Notes: a model not told the origin generated them from the letters alone. A DNA stretch of 64,000 nt from Bradyrhizobium tropiciagri (GCF_018130545.1 NZ_JAFCKF010000008.1:248001-312000); one strand, 5' to 3'; positions 9,005 through 19,500 are shown, counted from the stretch's first letter. Numbers and translations are program-made.

Positions 9005-9322
9005 ATGGCTAAAGACAGCGTGCAACTGGCCGCTCTTGGCGATTCAACTCGCAGACGAATATTCGAACTAGTGGGCACACGGCCTCGCACCGTCGTTGAA
9101 ATCACCCGTGAGCTGACAATCTCCCAGTCAGCCGTCTCGCAGCATCTGAAGGTGCTGCGTGAATCTCGGTTGGTCCGTGCCGAGCCGAAGGGAGCCAGCA
9201 ACGTTTATCACATCGATCCCGCGGGGCTCGGCCAGATGCGCGCCTGGCTTGACCGGTTCTGGAGCAGCACACTGGCAGCTTACAAAGTGGCCGTCGAAAA
9301 ATCAGTGGAGGACCAGCAATGA
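9005..9322 (+). CDS. ArsR-family winged-helix regulator
   Basis: A 105-residue regulator from the ATG at 9005, where family similarity begins (MAKDSVQLAALGDSTRRRIFE). The winged helix includes ISQSAVSQHLKVLRESRLV as recognition helix. No metal-binding cysteine motif of arsenic sensors is present, as expected for ArsR proteins paired with SRPBCC enzymes. An in-frame ATG at 8927 would lie within the second operator-like repeat; neither start has a clear ribosome-binding site, so the 5' end is uncertain. Its stop overlaps the next start (ATGA at 9319-9322), indicating translational coupling with the SRPBCC gene. Confidence 0.85.
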   Translation: MAKDSVQLAALGDSTRRRIFELVGTRPRTVVEITRELTISQSAVSQHLKVLRESRLVRAEPKGASNVYHIDPAGLGQMRAWLDRFWSSTLAAYKVAVEKSVEDQQ

Positions 9323-9804
9323 GCATACGTGTATCGGCCGCGCCCATCAGACAATCCATCGTGGTTGAGGCGCCTATCGAGCGTGCGTTCAAGGTCTTCA
9401 CTGAAGACTTCGGCAGCTTCAAGCCACGCGAGCACAATCTGCTCCTCGTCCCCATCGCCGAGACCGTGTTCGAGCCCCGGGTCGGCGGTCACGTTTATGA
9501 TCGCGGTGTCGATGGCAGCGAGTGTCGTTGGGCGCGTGTGTTGGCTTTTGAGCCGCCTAATCGCGTGCTTCTTAGCTGGGACATCAGCCCGCGCTGGCAA
9601 ATCGAGACCGATCCAGACAAGACCAGCGAATGGGAAGTGCGGTTCATCGCCGAGACGCCAAACCGAACACGGTTGGAGCTTGAGCACCGTCACCTCGAAC
9701 GTCATGGCCAAGGTTGGGAAGGCGTGCGTGATGGAGTTGAGGGTGATCAGGGTTGGCCGCTCTATCTGAAACGGTTCGCCGAGCGGATTGCGCGCGAGGC
9801 ATGA
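9319..9804 (+). CDS. SRPBCC/AHSA1-family protein coupled to ArsR
   Basis: A 161-residue START-like protein of the AHSA1 (activator of Hsp90 ATPase) group: beta-strand opening IRQSIVVEAPIERAFKVFT, central GGHVYDRG and WARVLAFEPPNRVLLSW, and C-terminal helix ending GWPLYLKRFAERIAREA. These small hydrophobic-ligand-binding proteins very often sit next to ArsR regulators, and the pair is widespread with unknown physiological function. The start overlaps the arsR stop by 4 bp. A binding or sensing partner role is inferred from the pairing. Confidence 0.88.
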   Translation: MSIRVSAAPIRQSIVVEAPIERAFKVFTEDFGSFKPREHNLLLVPIAETVFEPRVGGHVYDRGVDGSECRWARVLAFEPPNRVLLSWDISPRWQIETDPDKTSEWEVRFIAETPNRTRLELEHRHLERHGQGWEGVRDGVEGDQGWPLYLKRFAERIAREA

Positions 9805-9849
9805 TGCTCACGTGTTTCTTGCGTCATGATCGCAACTGCGGAGGTCTGC

Positions 9850-10263
9850 ATGGCAGCCTATTCTCTCGGCATCGTCGGAGTGCTGGCCCTTTGCTTGCTG
9901 TCAATCGTGCTGGCCGTCTATTCAGGATCGTCAAAAGGCAGGGCCGGGGCACTCTCCGGACCTGTCCTGCCGCTGGACGACAACAACTTGTTGTACCGGA
10001 TAGATCGCGTCCACTTGAACACCGTGGAAGCGCTGCCGCCTTTTGTCGTCCCGGCGTTGCTGTCCATGATGGTGGGGGTTAGCCCCGTCACGGTTGCAAC
10101 TCTCGTATGGGTCTACGTCGCGATTCGTCTCATCCACGTTGCGGTCTATCTGCGCGGTGGCAAAGCGGCCAAAGGTGGCAGCATCAGAACCATTCTCTAT
10201 GTCTCAGGAGCATTTGTGACCGTCGTACTCATTGCGGTGACTGCCGTGGCGACCATCCACTAG
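9850..10263 (+). CDS. MAPEG-like small membrane protein
   Basis: A 137-residue protein with four hydrophobic helices and the MAPEG-type signature R-x-x-R-x-H-x-N-T-x-E-A-L-P-P-F (RIDRVHLNTVEALPPF). Eukaryotic relatives conjugate glutathione or metabolise eicosanoids; bacterial ones are mostly uncharacterised. I chose the ATG at 9850, with GGAGG 5 nt upstream, over an in-frame ATG at 9826. It lies 45 nt after the SRPBCC gene on the same strand, so an arsR-SRPBCC-MAPEG operon is probable. Confidence 0.78.
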   Translation: MAAYSLGIVGVLALCLLSIVLAVYSGSSKGRAGALSGPVLPLDDNNLLYRIDRVHLNTVEALPPFVVPALLSMMVGVSPVTVATLVWVYVAIRLIHVAVYLRGGKAAKGGSIRTILYVSGAFVTVVLIAVTAVATIH

Positions 10264-10311
10264 GGTATCAACGAGCGGCCATCTGTCGACGGCAATCAAT
10301 TTCGGCCGCTA

Positions 10312-10528
10312 GCCCAAAACCGACATGCCGTGGTCACCCGGCGATGTCCGGTTTAGGGAGGAGAGCCGACACGGCGGATGTATGAGCGTGGCCCCCGGTT
10401 CGATCTGACTTCAGCGGGCGGAGGGATTACCCGCCGGGATCGCCTTGCCGGCGTCCTCATATTGGGTGTCGCGGGCCTGGATCCGCTGCGCGATCGCATG
10501 TTCGCCGGTTGCTCGATTCGCGAACGCG
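10312..10528 (-). pseudogene. 3' fragment of an acyl-CoA-dehydrogenase-like gene plus its downstream flank
   Basis: This stretch matches 11744-11991, which covers the last roughly 45 codons of the intact gene at 11850-13022 and about 105 bp beyond its stop. Long identical runs include the GCCCAAAACCGACATGCCGT segment of the flank and the block from GGATCGCCTTGCCGGCG to GTCGCGGGCCTGGATC. The coding part still reads as the family C-terminus (QARDTQYEDAGKAI) but has small deletions and no complete gene. The adjoining bases 10264-10311 and 10529-10592 hold no gene; the latter are AT-rich and may carry the promoter of the next gene. Confidence 0.8.
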
Positions 10529-10592
10529 AGTTAAATTGCCTTATACAATTATTGATTGAGAGTATGCAGCATTACTGAATCGGATCGTCAAT

Positions 10593-11162
10593 ATGTCCAC
10601 CGAGTTCGATGCGAGCGGCTGCTTGGAGATCTACGAATCCCGCGTCCGGCTCGCAATATTCGCTGCTTTGGGGATTGTTATGACTGCCGGTGCGATGTTC
10701 ATGGCCGGAGCGTGTGTTGGCGTTCTTCTCGGCTTCCTTGGTCCACCAGCAAAGGAACGTGCGCTTGTTGGTCCTATTCTGGCCTTCCTGATCGGGACGG
10801 CCGGCATCATCCTGTTCGGATCAATTACCATTCATGCCCTTGTCAGGTGGTTAGGTCCCCGCCAACCAGTGCTCTTCATGACGCGCGATGGCTTCAAAGA
10901 CATTCGGATCAGCGCCGATTGGATTCCGTGGTCCACGGTCCTCTCTTTGAAAAATTACCGTGATAAGGGCATCGTGATCGATGTTGATCCTGACTTCGTT
11001 CGGAAACACCTGCGGCTGGGTCCTGTGGCCCGGTTCATGCGAACGGCGAACGGGCTTTTTGGCAATCGTGGCCTATGGGTCGTTGCATTCCCGCTAGGCA
11101 TATCAGCGCGCGAACTTCTCGACGTTATGGCAAATCTATATCGGCCGGCGCATAGGACATAG
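10593..11162 (+). CDS. STM3941-like two-helix membrane protein
   Basis: A 189-residue protein with two hydrophobic helices (about 20-50 and 62-86) and a C-terminal cytosolic domain with a bacterial PH-like look (LFMTRDGFKDIRISADWIPW). This arrangement recalls the STM3941 family of uncharacterised proteins. The ATG at 10593 has no strong ribosome-binding site. It has lower GC than core genes and lies between the two copies of the acyl-CoA-dehydrogenase 3' end, suggesting recent arrival. No function is assigned. Confidence 0.65.
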   Translation: MSTEFDASGCLEIYESRVRLAIFAALGIVMTAGAMFMAGACVGVLLGFLGPPAKERALVGPILAFLIGTAGIILFGSITIHALVRWLGPRQPVLFMTRDGFKDIRISADWIPWSTVLSLKNYRDKGIVIDVDPDFVRKHLRLGPVARFMRTANGLFGNRGLWVVAFPLGISARELLDVMANLYRPAHRT

Positions 11163-11371
11163 CTGAAACGCTGCCCTGAATGCGCGAGATGCTGACTACC
11201 CACTTCCGCTTATGGCCCGTAGCCGACCCTCAGAAGGCTGCATTGCCTGCTTCGGAGATGGAGACTGACCAAGATCAAGCGCCCCGTCCGGGTCGGCGTT
11301 CGACCCTTAGCGGACGTTGGGGCGATCAGGGCGGTGCCTTCATTGAGTTAGGTCAATCGCTGCCGCCGCCC

Positions 11372-11647
11372 CTAATATCGACGGTCCGGCAGCCACGGAA
11401 GCCAATGCTTGATTTCTGCAATTGGGTCCGTGGTCAGTAGGCCGACGGCATGCAAGGCGATCGCGAGACAAAAGATGAGTGCGACCACTTTGCCGAGCAC
11501 AACCATGAAGAAGGCAGTCGGCTCGCGATCTTCCGAATATTGCGACAGCCGTCCGTAGACGGTCCCTGTGGAGTAAGACGAATAGATCCCCCAGGCCGCA
11601 CACAAGGCCAGCACTCCGAAAACCGATGCGATCACCCAATGGGGCAT
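11372..11647 (-). CDS. small two-helix membrane protein, unknown function
   Basis: A 91-residue protein with hydrophobic segments at about 5-25 and 47-70, separated by a polar loop (YSTGTVYGRLSQYSEDREP). I do not recognise the family. The reading frame has normal codon-position bias for this genome and stands alone on the minus strand between two decayed repeat regions. It may be a real accessory gene; the evidence is frame integrity and clear membrane topology only. Confidence 0.5.
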   Translation of the reverse strand: MPHWVIASVFGVLALCAAWGIYSSYSTGTVYGRLSQYSEDREPTAFFMVVLGKVVALIFCLAIALHAVGLLTTDPIAEIKHWLPWLPDRRY

Positions 11648-11743
11648 TGGAAATCACCATAATCCGATCGCGCCAATTCTATCAGGCGCGCCCTAATTGG
11701 TCGTTATCGACTCCGCATGGGCCACCGCATATGTCTTCTCTTG

Positions 11744-11991
11744 GCCCAAAACCGACATGCCGTGGTCGTCCGGCGATGTCCGGTGTTAGGGAGCAGAGCC
11801 GATATGGCGGATGATTACGCGCCCTGGTTCAACCTGGCTTCATCGCGCCTCAGCGCGTCGTCGGCGGCGCCGCGAGATTGCCCGCCAGGATCGCCTTGCC
11901 GGCGTCCTCATATTGGGTGTCGCGGGCCTGGATCTGTTGCGCGATCGCGTGCATGTCGCGAAACCGTCGCTCGAACGGATTCTTCGCGAAC
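11744..11991. repeat. direct repeat partner of 10312-10528
   Basis: This covers the downstream flank and last codons of the acyl-CoA-dehydrogenase-like gene. The copy at 10312-10528 is in the same orientation, so the two bracket about 1.2 kb carrying the two small membrane-protein genes. Confidence 0.8.
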
Positions 11992-13022
11992 ACCGCCGTC
12001 GCGCCCGACATGTGATAGGCAATATCGACCACGGAAGCCGACTGGTGGATGGTCCAGGTCGAGGCGATGCGGATCGCGATCCGGTGCGCCTCGCTGATCG
12101 CGTCACCACGGGCGAGATCGCTCCAGACCTCGTGGGCGGTCGCATACAGATAGGCGCGCGCGGCGCGCAGGCTCGCCTCAGTGCGGCCGATCTGGCCTTG
12201 CACGGCGTTGTTGTCGCGCATCGCCTTGAGGCCTTGCGGGGTCTTAGCCCGCGCAAGCTTGGTCGCCGCATCCAGCATCGCGCGTGCAACGCCGAGCGAG
12301 GTGGCGGCGAAGCCCATGCTGAACACCATGTTGGTGGAGAGCTTGTAGAGCGGGCCTGCCTCGCGGCACGCGCTGGGATCGTCGCGCAATGCCGAGAATT
12401 TGTCCGGGATGAAGAGGTTGTCGACGGAGTAGGAATCGGTGCCGGTGCCCTTCAGGCCGATCACGTCCCAGACGTCGTACATCGTGGCTGACGCCATCGG
12501 GAACAGGATGGTGCGGATCTCCGGCGAACCGTCGGGCTTCTTGCGCGGCGAGCCATCGGCCTCGACGACACGGACATGGGCGCCGAGCCAGCTCGCCTGC
12601 CGCGAGCCCGAGGCGAAATCCCAGCGCGCATTGGCGCGGTAGCCGCCGGGCTCGGCACGGACCTCGTGGGCGATCGCGCCCCAAGCCAGGATGCCGGGCG
12701 CGGTGTTGAAGATCTCGTCGGCCACGTCGGGCTCGAGATAGGCCGCGGTCATGGCGCAGACGCTGCACTGGCCGAGGCACCAGGCGGTCGAGGCGTCGGC
12801 CTTGGCGATCTCCTCCTGCATCTGCATGAACGATTCCAGCGTCGCCTCGGCGCCGCCGAAGCGCTTCGGCAGCAGTGCGCGATACAGTCCGTTCTCGACG
12901 AGTCCTGATGTGACAGCAGGCGTCAGCCGCCGCGTCCGCTCGATCTCGTCGGCTTCAGCAATGATCAGCGGCGCCAGCGCGCGCGCCCGCTCGACAAGGT
13001 CTACTCCCTGCGGCTTGTTCAT
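11850..13022 (-). CDS. acyl-CoA dehydrogenase-like flavoprotein (possible class D monooxygenase)
   Basis: A 390-residue protein with the three-part acyl-CoA dehydrogenase fold: helical N-terminus (GLYRALLPKRFGGAEATLE), middle beta domain (RWDFASGSRQASWLGAHV) and C-terminal helical domain (SASVVDIAYHMSGATAVF). The sequence style, and the lack of an obvious catalytic glutamate I can place, suit the branch that includes flavin-dependent monooxygenases such as HsaA and DszC, so oxygenation rather than beta-oxidation is possible. The ATG at 13022 follows GAGG. It lies 154 nt downstream of an MFS carrier gene on the same strand, suggesting uptake and oxidation of one substrate. Fragments of further copies lie at 8644-8687 and 10312-10528. 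Confidence 0.82.
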   Translation of the reverse strand: MNKPQGVDLVERARALAPLIIAEADEIERTRRLTPAVTSGLVENGLYRALLPKRFGGAEATLESFMQMQEEIAKADASTAWCLGQCSVCAMTAAYLEPDVADEIFNTAPGILAWGAIAHEVRAEPGGYRANARWDFASGSRQASWLGAHVRVVEADGSPRKKPDGSPEIRTILFPMASATMYDVWDVIGLKGTGTDSYSVDNLFIPDKFSALRDDPSACREAGPLYKLSTNMVFSMGFAATSLGVARAMLDAATKLARAKTPQGLKAMRDNNAVQGQIGRTEASLRAARAYLYATAHEVWSDLARGDAISEAHRIAIRIASTWTIHQSASVVDIAYHMSGATAVFAKNPFERRFRDMHAIAQQIQARDTQYEDAGKAILAGNLAAPPTTR

Positions 13023-13176
13023 GCGTTTCCTCGGCGCTTCCGGCGTTCTTGTTGGGCAGGCTCGGCGATGGTGGCCCATCCCAAAGGGGAGGGCAAGGGA
13101 CGCCAAGGCGGGACGGCGCCGGCGCAGATCAGCTATCCGTCAGTGACGCGCGTGCAAACGACGAATGCATCCGCGC

Positions 13177-14403
13177 TCAGGCGGCGGCGCGGCCGAGATC
13201 GAGCGAGGGCCGCTGCTTTGTCGAGAAGCTCAGCGCCACCGCGACGGCGGCAAGGCCGATCGCAAAGGAACCGACGTGCAGCCACGTATAGCGATGGAAG
13301 GTGTCGAACACATAACCGCCGGCCCACGGCCCGAGCGCCATGCCGAGGCTTGCAAACGCCGACACCGCGCCGAACACTGTGCCCATGATGCGCGCGCCGA
13401 AGAACTCGCGCACCAGCACGGCATAGAGCGGCATCACGCCGCCATAGGCGAGGCCGAACACCACAGACAGTGCGTAGAATTCGCCGAGCTGCGCCACCGC
13501 GAGATAGGTCGCGATCGACAGTGCCTGCACCAGGAGGCCGCCGACCAGCACCGGCTTGGCGCCGAGCCGGTCGGCGAGCACGCCGAGCAGCAACCGGCCG
13601 CCGAGCCCGGAGAAGCCGGCGAGGCTGTAGACCGTGACCGCGGTGATCGGCGCGATGCCGCAGACCATGGCGTAGGACACCATGTGGAAGATCGGCCCCG
13701 AATGCGCCGCGCAGCAGGCGAAATGTGCCAGCGCCAGCGTGATGAATTGCGGCGTACGCAGCGCCTGCGCCACGGTCCATTCGGTTTGCGGTGCGTTCGC
13801 AGCCGTCGGAATCGCGACGTTCGATCCCTGCGGTGCCGGGCGTACCAGGAACGATGCGGGGATCAAGAGCGCCCATGCGGCGATGCCGATCACGAGCATC
13901 GCGAAGCGCCAGTCGTAAGCGGTGATCAGCCAGCTCGCCGACGGCGCGATCGTCAGCGGCGAGACGCCCATGCCGGCCGAGACCAGCGCGACCGCGAGGC
14001 TGCGATGCTTGTCGATCCAGGCGCTGGCAAGCGCCATCATCGGCGCATAGAAGCTGCCGACGGCGATCCCGATCAGCACGCCGAAGCAGAGCTGGAATTG
14101 CCACAGGCTCTGTGCGTAGCTCGCTGTCACGAGGCCGAGTCCGAGCAGCAGGCTGCCGGCCAGCACCACAAGGCGGGTGCCGAACCGGTCCGATAGCGCG
14201 CCCCAGGCGAACGCCGCAAAACCCATGCAGAGGAAATCCAGCGTCGCCGCGGCCGAGACGCCGGCGCGTGACCAGCCCATCGCATCGGAGATCGGCTGCA
14301 GGAACACCGCGAGCGACAGCATGGTGCCGAAGCCGACGCAGGTCATCAGCGCGCCCGCGCCGACGACGACCCAGCCATAATCGAATCGAGCGGCCTTGCT
14401 CAT
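13177..14403 (-). CDS. MFS transporter, monocarboxylate/oxalate-formate-like
   Basis: A 408-residue carrier with twelve predicted helices. The loop between helices 2 and 3 has the MFS motif (GALSDRFGTR) and a similar one recurs in the second half (GVLADRLGAK). The opening FDYGWVVVGAGALMTCVGFG is typical of the OFA/monocarboxylate branch. The ATG at 14403 is preceded by GGGGAAACGC. It is the upstream partner of the acyl-CoA-dehydrogenase-like gene and probably imports its organic acid substrate. The substrate is not predictable. Confidence 0.88.
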   Translation of the reverse strand: MSKAARFDYGWVVVGAGALMTCVGFGTMLSLAVFLQPISDAMGWSRAGVSAAATLDFLCMGFAAFAWGALSDRFGTRLVVLAGSLLLGLGLVTASYAQSLWQFQLCFGVLIGIAVGSFYAPMMALASAWIDKHRSLAVALVSAGMGVSPLTIAPSASWLITAYDWRFAMLVIGIAAWALLIPASFLVRPAPQGSNVAIPTAANAPQTEWTVAQALRTPQFITLALAHFACCAAHSGPIFHMVSYAMVCGIAPITAVTVYSLAGFSGLGGRLLLGVLADRLGAKPVLVGGLLVQALSIATYLAVAQLGEFYALSVVFGLAYGGVMPLYAVLVREFFGARIMGTVFGAVSAFASLGMALGPWAGGYVFDTFHRYTWLHVGSFAIGLAAVAVALSFSTKQRPSLDLGRAAA

Positions 14404-14554
14404 GCGTTTCCCCGGCGCTGTTGTGTTTTGTGGTGCGCGCAGGGAGGATCGTGGCCTATCCGGGGCTCAGGGGCAATATGACGGGCAACATGCCTCTCAT
14501 TCCGAGATCAGTGGATTGTGAGTTGCGTGCGCAAGATGTCGCAGCGACGCGCAG

Positions 14555-14890
14555 CTAGCCGCACTGCCAGGCCCGGCCGATCGGCGTCCAGCGCCAGCAC
14601 GGGCCGTAGCTGCCGCCATTGTAGCGTCCGCCGCCATGGAATCCGGGGCGGCCGAAATAATACCAATCGCCGCCATACCAATACTCCGGCGAGTAGTCCG
14701 GGTAGCCGCGGGCGGCGCCGCGCGGGCCGAACACCGGAATGGTTTCGTTGCGCGGCTGCCGGTAGCCGGGCAGGAAGCCATAGCCGTGCCAGCGGGTGGC
14801 GCCGTGCCGTTTCTTCGAGGAGGCGGCCGCGCTCAGGTCCGGCTGCAGCAATGCGAGGATGACGATCGAGAAGGTGAGAATGCGCAACAT
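14555..14890 (-). CDS. small secreted Gly/Tyr-rich protein
   Basis: A 111-residue protein with a clear signal peptide (about 1-22, ending LSAAA) and a mature part rich in Gly, Tyr, Arg, Trp and Pro, with GPCWRWTPIGRAW at the end and two cysteines that could form one disulfide. Short secreted proteins of this composition are common in Rhizobiales and have no assigned function. It is monocistronic, with the lepA gene about 200 bp upstream on the same strand (ending 15098). Confidence 0.65.
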   Translation of the reverse strand: MLRILTFSIVILALLQPDLSAAASSKKRHGATRWHGYGFLPGYRQPRNETIPVFGPRGAARGYPDYSPEYWYGGDWYYFGRPGFHGGGRYNGGSYGPCWRWTPIGRAWQCG

Positions 14891-15008
14891 GGGCGGAGCT
14901 TAGTCGGGCCGCCCTGCGATGGCGATTCAAATCATGGTGCGTTTTGTTGCTGCGACAAGAAGGAGCAACAGGTGCGGCAGCGGCGACGCGTCGGCCATCC
15001 ACCTCCGG

Positions 15009-15030
15009 CTACTTTGCATGGGGTTGTTTT
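15009..15030. repeat. 22-bp dispersed motif (copy 1)
   Basis: The 22 bases beginning CTACTTTGCATGGGGTTG are identical to 54050-54071. Both copies are followed by a T-rich stretch (CGAGATTTTC here, ACGGATTTTTC there). This copy is in the gap downstream of lepA; the other is inside the ABC operon. Confidence 0.65.
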
Positions 15031-15097
15031 CGAGATTTTCGGCGAGATCTGGACCGGCGCTGATGTCGTCAAGCCGGCGACAGTCCGTGGCGCTGCC

Positions 15098-16909
<1,812 letters not shown>

Positions 16910-17070
16910 GGGGCGCGGGATAGCATCCACACCCCCGCGCGGGCAACCAAATTGCGGTATTTTGCAGCGGTGTGACGGCGAATCACGGGGTATTTCCGGC
17001 AGGGTTGCAATGATCGATTTCCGGGCATGTTTCTGCTAGGTCTGGCGGCCCGAAATTCGTGGATTTGACG

Positions 17071-18444
17071 ATGCGCTGGACCCTTCTCGCCGCCGGATTG
17101 CTGGCCATGTTGTTCGCGGCGCCGGCGGCCGCCGACAAGCGCGTGGCGCTGGTCGTCGGCAATTCGACCTATCAGAACGTGTCGCGGCTGCAGAACCCGA
17201 AGAACGATGCGCAGCTGGTGGCCGAGACGTTGCAGCGGCTCGGCTTTGCGCTGGTCGGCGGGCAGGCCCAGGTCGATCTGGACAAGGCCGGCTTCGATAC
17301 CGCGATCCAGCGCTTCGGCAGCCAGCTGATGGGTGCCGACGTTGCGCTGTTCTATTACGCCGGCCACGGCATCCAGGTGCGCGGCACGAACTACCTGGTG
17401 CCGGTGTCGGCGAACCCCACCCGCGAGGCCGATGTCGATTTCCAGATGGTCGATGTCGGCCTGGTGCTGCGGCAGATGGAAGGCGCGGGCACGCGGCTCA
17501 ACATCGTCATCCTCGATGCCTGCCGGAACAATCCGTTCGGCGGCCGCGGCCTGCGCGCCGCCGACGGCGGCCTCGCCCAGATCCGCGCGCCGGAGGGCAC
17601 GCTGTTGTCCTACGCGACCCAGCCGGGCAATGTCGCGCTGGACGGCGATGACGGCCACAGCCCCTACACGCGCGCGCTGGTCGACACCATGCAGAAGCCC
17701 GGGCTCGACGTGTTGCAGGCGTTCAACCAGGTCGGCCTCGTCGTCAAGCGCGCAACCGGCAGTGCGCAGCAGCCCTGGGTCTCGACCTCGCCGATCGACG
17801 GCTCATTCTATTTCGCCGGCAACGCGCCGGCACAGGTTGCGACCGCCGATCCGCCGGCAACGGTGATCCCGCCGCAGCAAAGCATGTCGCCGCCAAGCGT
17901 GCCGCCATCGGCGCCGCCAGTGGTTCGCACGCAATCGGACTTCATCATCCCGGACTCCGACAGCCGCCTGCTGTCGGAGAGCGATCTCAGGGCGCTCAGC
18001 AAGGAAGACCTGCGGATCGCCCGCAATGAAATCTTCGCGCGGCGCGGACGCTACTTCAACGCGCCGGACCTGACGGCGCGGTTCAGCAGGTTTGCCTGGT
18101 ACGTGCCCCGCTCCTGGGATCCGCCGCTCAATGCGGTCGAGAGCGCGAATATCGCGCTGATCGATCGCTTCGAATCCGGCGGCAGTGCGGCGCCAGCCGG
18201 ATTCATCTTCCCGGATTCCGACCGGCGGTTGCTGACGCCGGCCGATCTGCGGCCGCTGTCGCGGGACGAGTTGCGGATCGCGCGCAACGAGATCTTCGCC
18301 CGCAGGGGACGCTATTTCGATTCCGCTGATCTCAAGGCGTATTTCTCGCGCTTCGCCTGGTATGCGCCGAACAGCTGGAATCCGCGATTAAGCGCGATCG
18401 AGGAGGCCAATGTCGCGCTGATCGACCAGGCCGGGAAGCGCTGA
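17071..18444 (+). CDS. secreted caspase-like (peptidase C14) protein with two YARHG domains
   Basis: A 457-residue protein with a signal peptide (about 1-22) and a caspase-fold domain carrying the His-Cys dyad: His99 in YYAGHG and Cys151 in LDACRNNPF. A Pro-rich linker (about 255-290) leads to two tandem copies of a YARHG-like module, each with DSDxRLL, LRIARNEIFARRGRYF, a FSRFAWY element and a closing ALID. YARHG modules are thought to bind cell-wall or extracellular ligands. An in-frame GTG at 17059 is possible but the ATG is placed better for the signal peptide. The M15 peptidase gene begins at the next base after its stop, suggesting joint envelope function. Confidence 0.9.
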   Translation: MRWTLLAAGLLAMLFAAPAAADKRVALVVGNSTYQNVSRLQNPKNDAQLVAETLQRLGFALVGGQAQVDLDKAGFDTAIQRFGSQLMGADVALFYYAGHGIQVRGTNYLVPVSANPTREADVDFQMVDVGLVLRQMEGAGTRLNIVILDACRNNPFGGRGLRAADGGLAQIRAPEGTLLSYATQPGNVALDGDDGHSPYTRALVDTMQKPGLDVLQAFNQVGLVVKRATGSAQQPWVSTSPIDGSFYFAGNAPAQVATADPPATVIPPQQSMSPPSVPPSAPPVVRTQSDFIIPDSDSRLLSESDLRALSKEDLRIARNEIFARRGRYFNAPDLTARFSRFAWYVPRSWDPPLNAVESANIALIDRFESGGSAAPAGFIFPDSDRRLLTPADLRPLSRDELRIARNEIFARRGRYFDSADLKAYFSRFAWYAPNSWNPRLSAIEEANVALIDQAGKR

Positions 18445-19224
18445 ATGGCTGCGCGCGGGATCGCCTGTGTCGTTGCCGTGCTTGCGCTGCTGCCGCCGCT
18501 TGCGCGTGCCGAAACGAACGGCGAACTGCTCGACCGCCTGGTGCGCGCCTATCCCGATGCGCTGTCCGGGCACGACGATAAGAGCATCACCTGGCGCGAC
18601 GGCACGGTGATGCCGGTCGATGACGGCGTCTCCGACAAGCCGTTCGATCAGCTGTTACGCAACGCCTCGATCCTCGATCAGATGCGGCAGCCTTATCCAT
18701 CCGGGCCGTCGGTGCCGCCGGCTGTGAATGTCGATCCCGGCCGCTTCCGCAATGAGGCCTTCTTCAAGAAGATGTATGGCGACTGCAACACGGGTGAGGT
18801 CAAGCGGAACCTGGTGACGATCAGCTGGCTGCCGAAATCCTGGGGCAAGCCGGTCCAGGTCACGCGGGTCAACGGCATCGCCGAGCGGCTCAAGCAGGTC
18901 TCCGCCGAGATCGAGGCGCTCGATCCGGCGCTGCGTGCCGCGGCGTTTCCGATCGCGGGTGTGCTGTCATGTCGCGCCGTCGCCGATACCGGGCGGATGA
19001 GCATGCATGGCTATGCGGCCGCGATCGACCTCAACCTGAAAGTCTCGGATTACTGGCTGTGGGCGGGCAAGGGGGAGGGCAAGGGCAAGACCATCCCCTA
19101 CAGGAACCGGATGCCGCAGCAGATCGTCGATATCTTCGAGCGCCACGGCTTCATCTGGGGCGGCAAGTGGTATCACTACGATACCATGCATTTCGAGTAC
19201 CGGCCGGAGCTTCTCGAAAAGTGA
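18445..19224 (+). CDS. M15-family (VanY/DacB-like) cell-wall peptidase
   Basis: A 259-residue exported protein (signal peptide about 1-22) with the M15 zinc site: SMHGYAAAID supplies His188 and Asp195, and the TMHFEYRPE segment supplies His249. Enzymes of this family cleave D-Ala or endopeptide bonds in peptidoglycan, in the periplasm. Its ATG directly follows the stop of the caspase-like gene without spacing, so translation is probably coupled. The pairing suggests a wall-processing module regulated by proteolysis, which is inference. Confidence 0.88.
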   Translation: MAARGIACVVAVLALLPPLARAETNGELLDRLVRAYPDALSGHDDKSITWRDGTVMPVDDGVSDKPFDQLLRNASILDQMRQPYPSGPSVPPAVNVDPGRFRNEAFFKKMYGDCNTGEVKRNLVTISWLPKSWGKPVQVTRVNGIAERLKQVSAEIEALDPALRAAAFPIAGVLSCRAVADTGRMSMHGYAAAIDLNLKVSDYWLWAGKGEGKGKTIPYRNRMPQQIVDIFERHGFIWGGKWYHYDTMHFEYRPELLEK

Positions 19225-19239
19225 ACCGGCCGGCTGGAC

Positions 19240-19282
19240 CATGATCCGGAAAAGTGTGCGGCGGTTTTCCGAAAAGATCATG
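19240..19282. repeat. rhizobial palindromic repeat, CATGATCCGGAAAAG type (copy 1)
   Basis: CATGATC CGGAAAA ... TTTTCCG AAAAGATCATG forms a long imperfect hairpin just after the M15 peptidase stop. A shortened relative lies at 19441-19486. On transcription it may act as a terminator or RNA-stability element. Confidence 0.7.
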
Positions 19283-19298
19283 CTCAAAACAAAGAGGT

Positions 19299-19337
19299 AG
19301 AGCGGGATGGCGATTCGAAGAAAAGTCATCCCGCTCT
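19299..19337. repeat. inverted repeat AGAGCGGGATG / CATCCCGCTCT
   Basis: Two perfect 11-bp arms (19299-19309 and 19327-19337) around a 17-nt loop, immediately downstream of the CATGATC repeat. The two probably form one composite intergenic element. Confidence 0.7.
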
Positions 19338-19440
19338 GGAGCCATTCTCACGCCAAGCTGATTTCACTGGCCACAAAAACGCGCTAAAGGGCGCTGAAGT
19401 GCTGGTGAGCATTCACTCATCGCGCGTCCGCTTCCACTCG

Positions 19441-19486
19441 GCATGATCCCTCCGGAAAGCCACCTTCGACTTTTTCCGGGGCATGC
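19441..19486. repeat. rhizobial palindromic repeat, CATGATCC type (copy 2)
   Basis: GCATGATCCCTCCGGAAA pairs with TTTTTCCGGGGCATGC. It ends just upstream of the chosen start of the GT39-like gene and overlaps its alternative ATG at 19483. Confidence 0.6.
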
Positions 19487-19500
19487 TTCAGGCACAGGCC

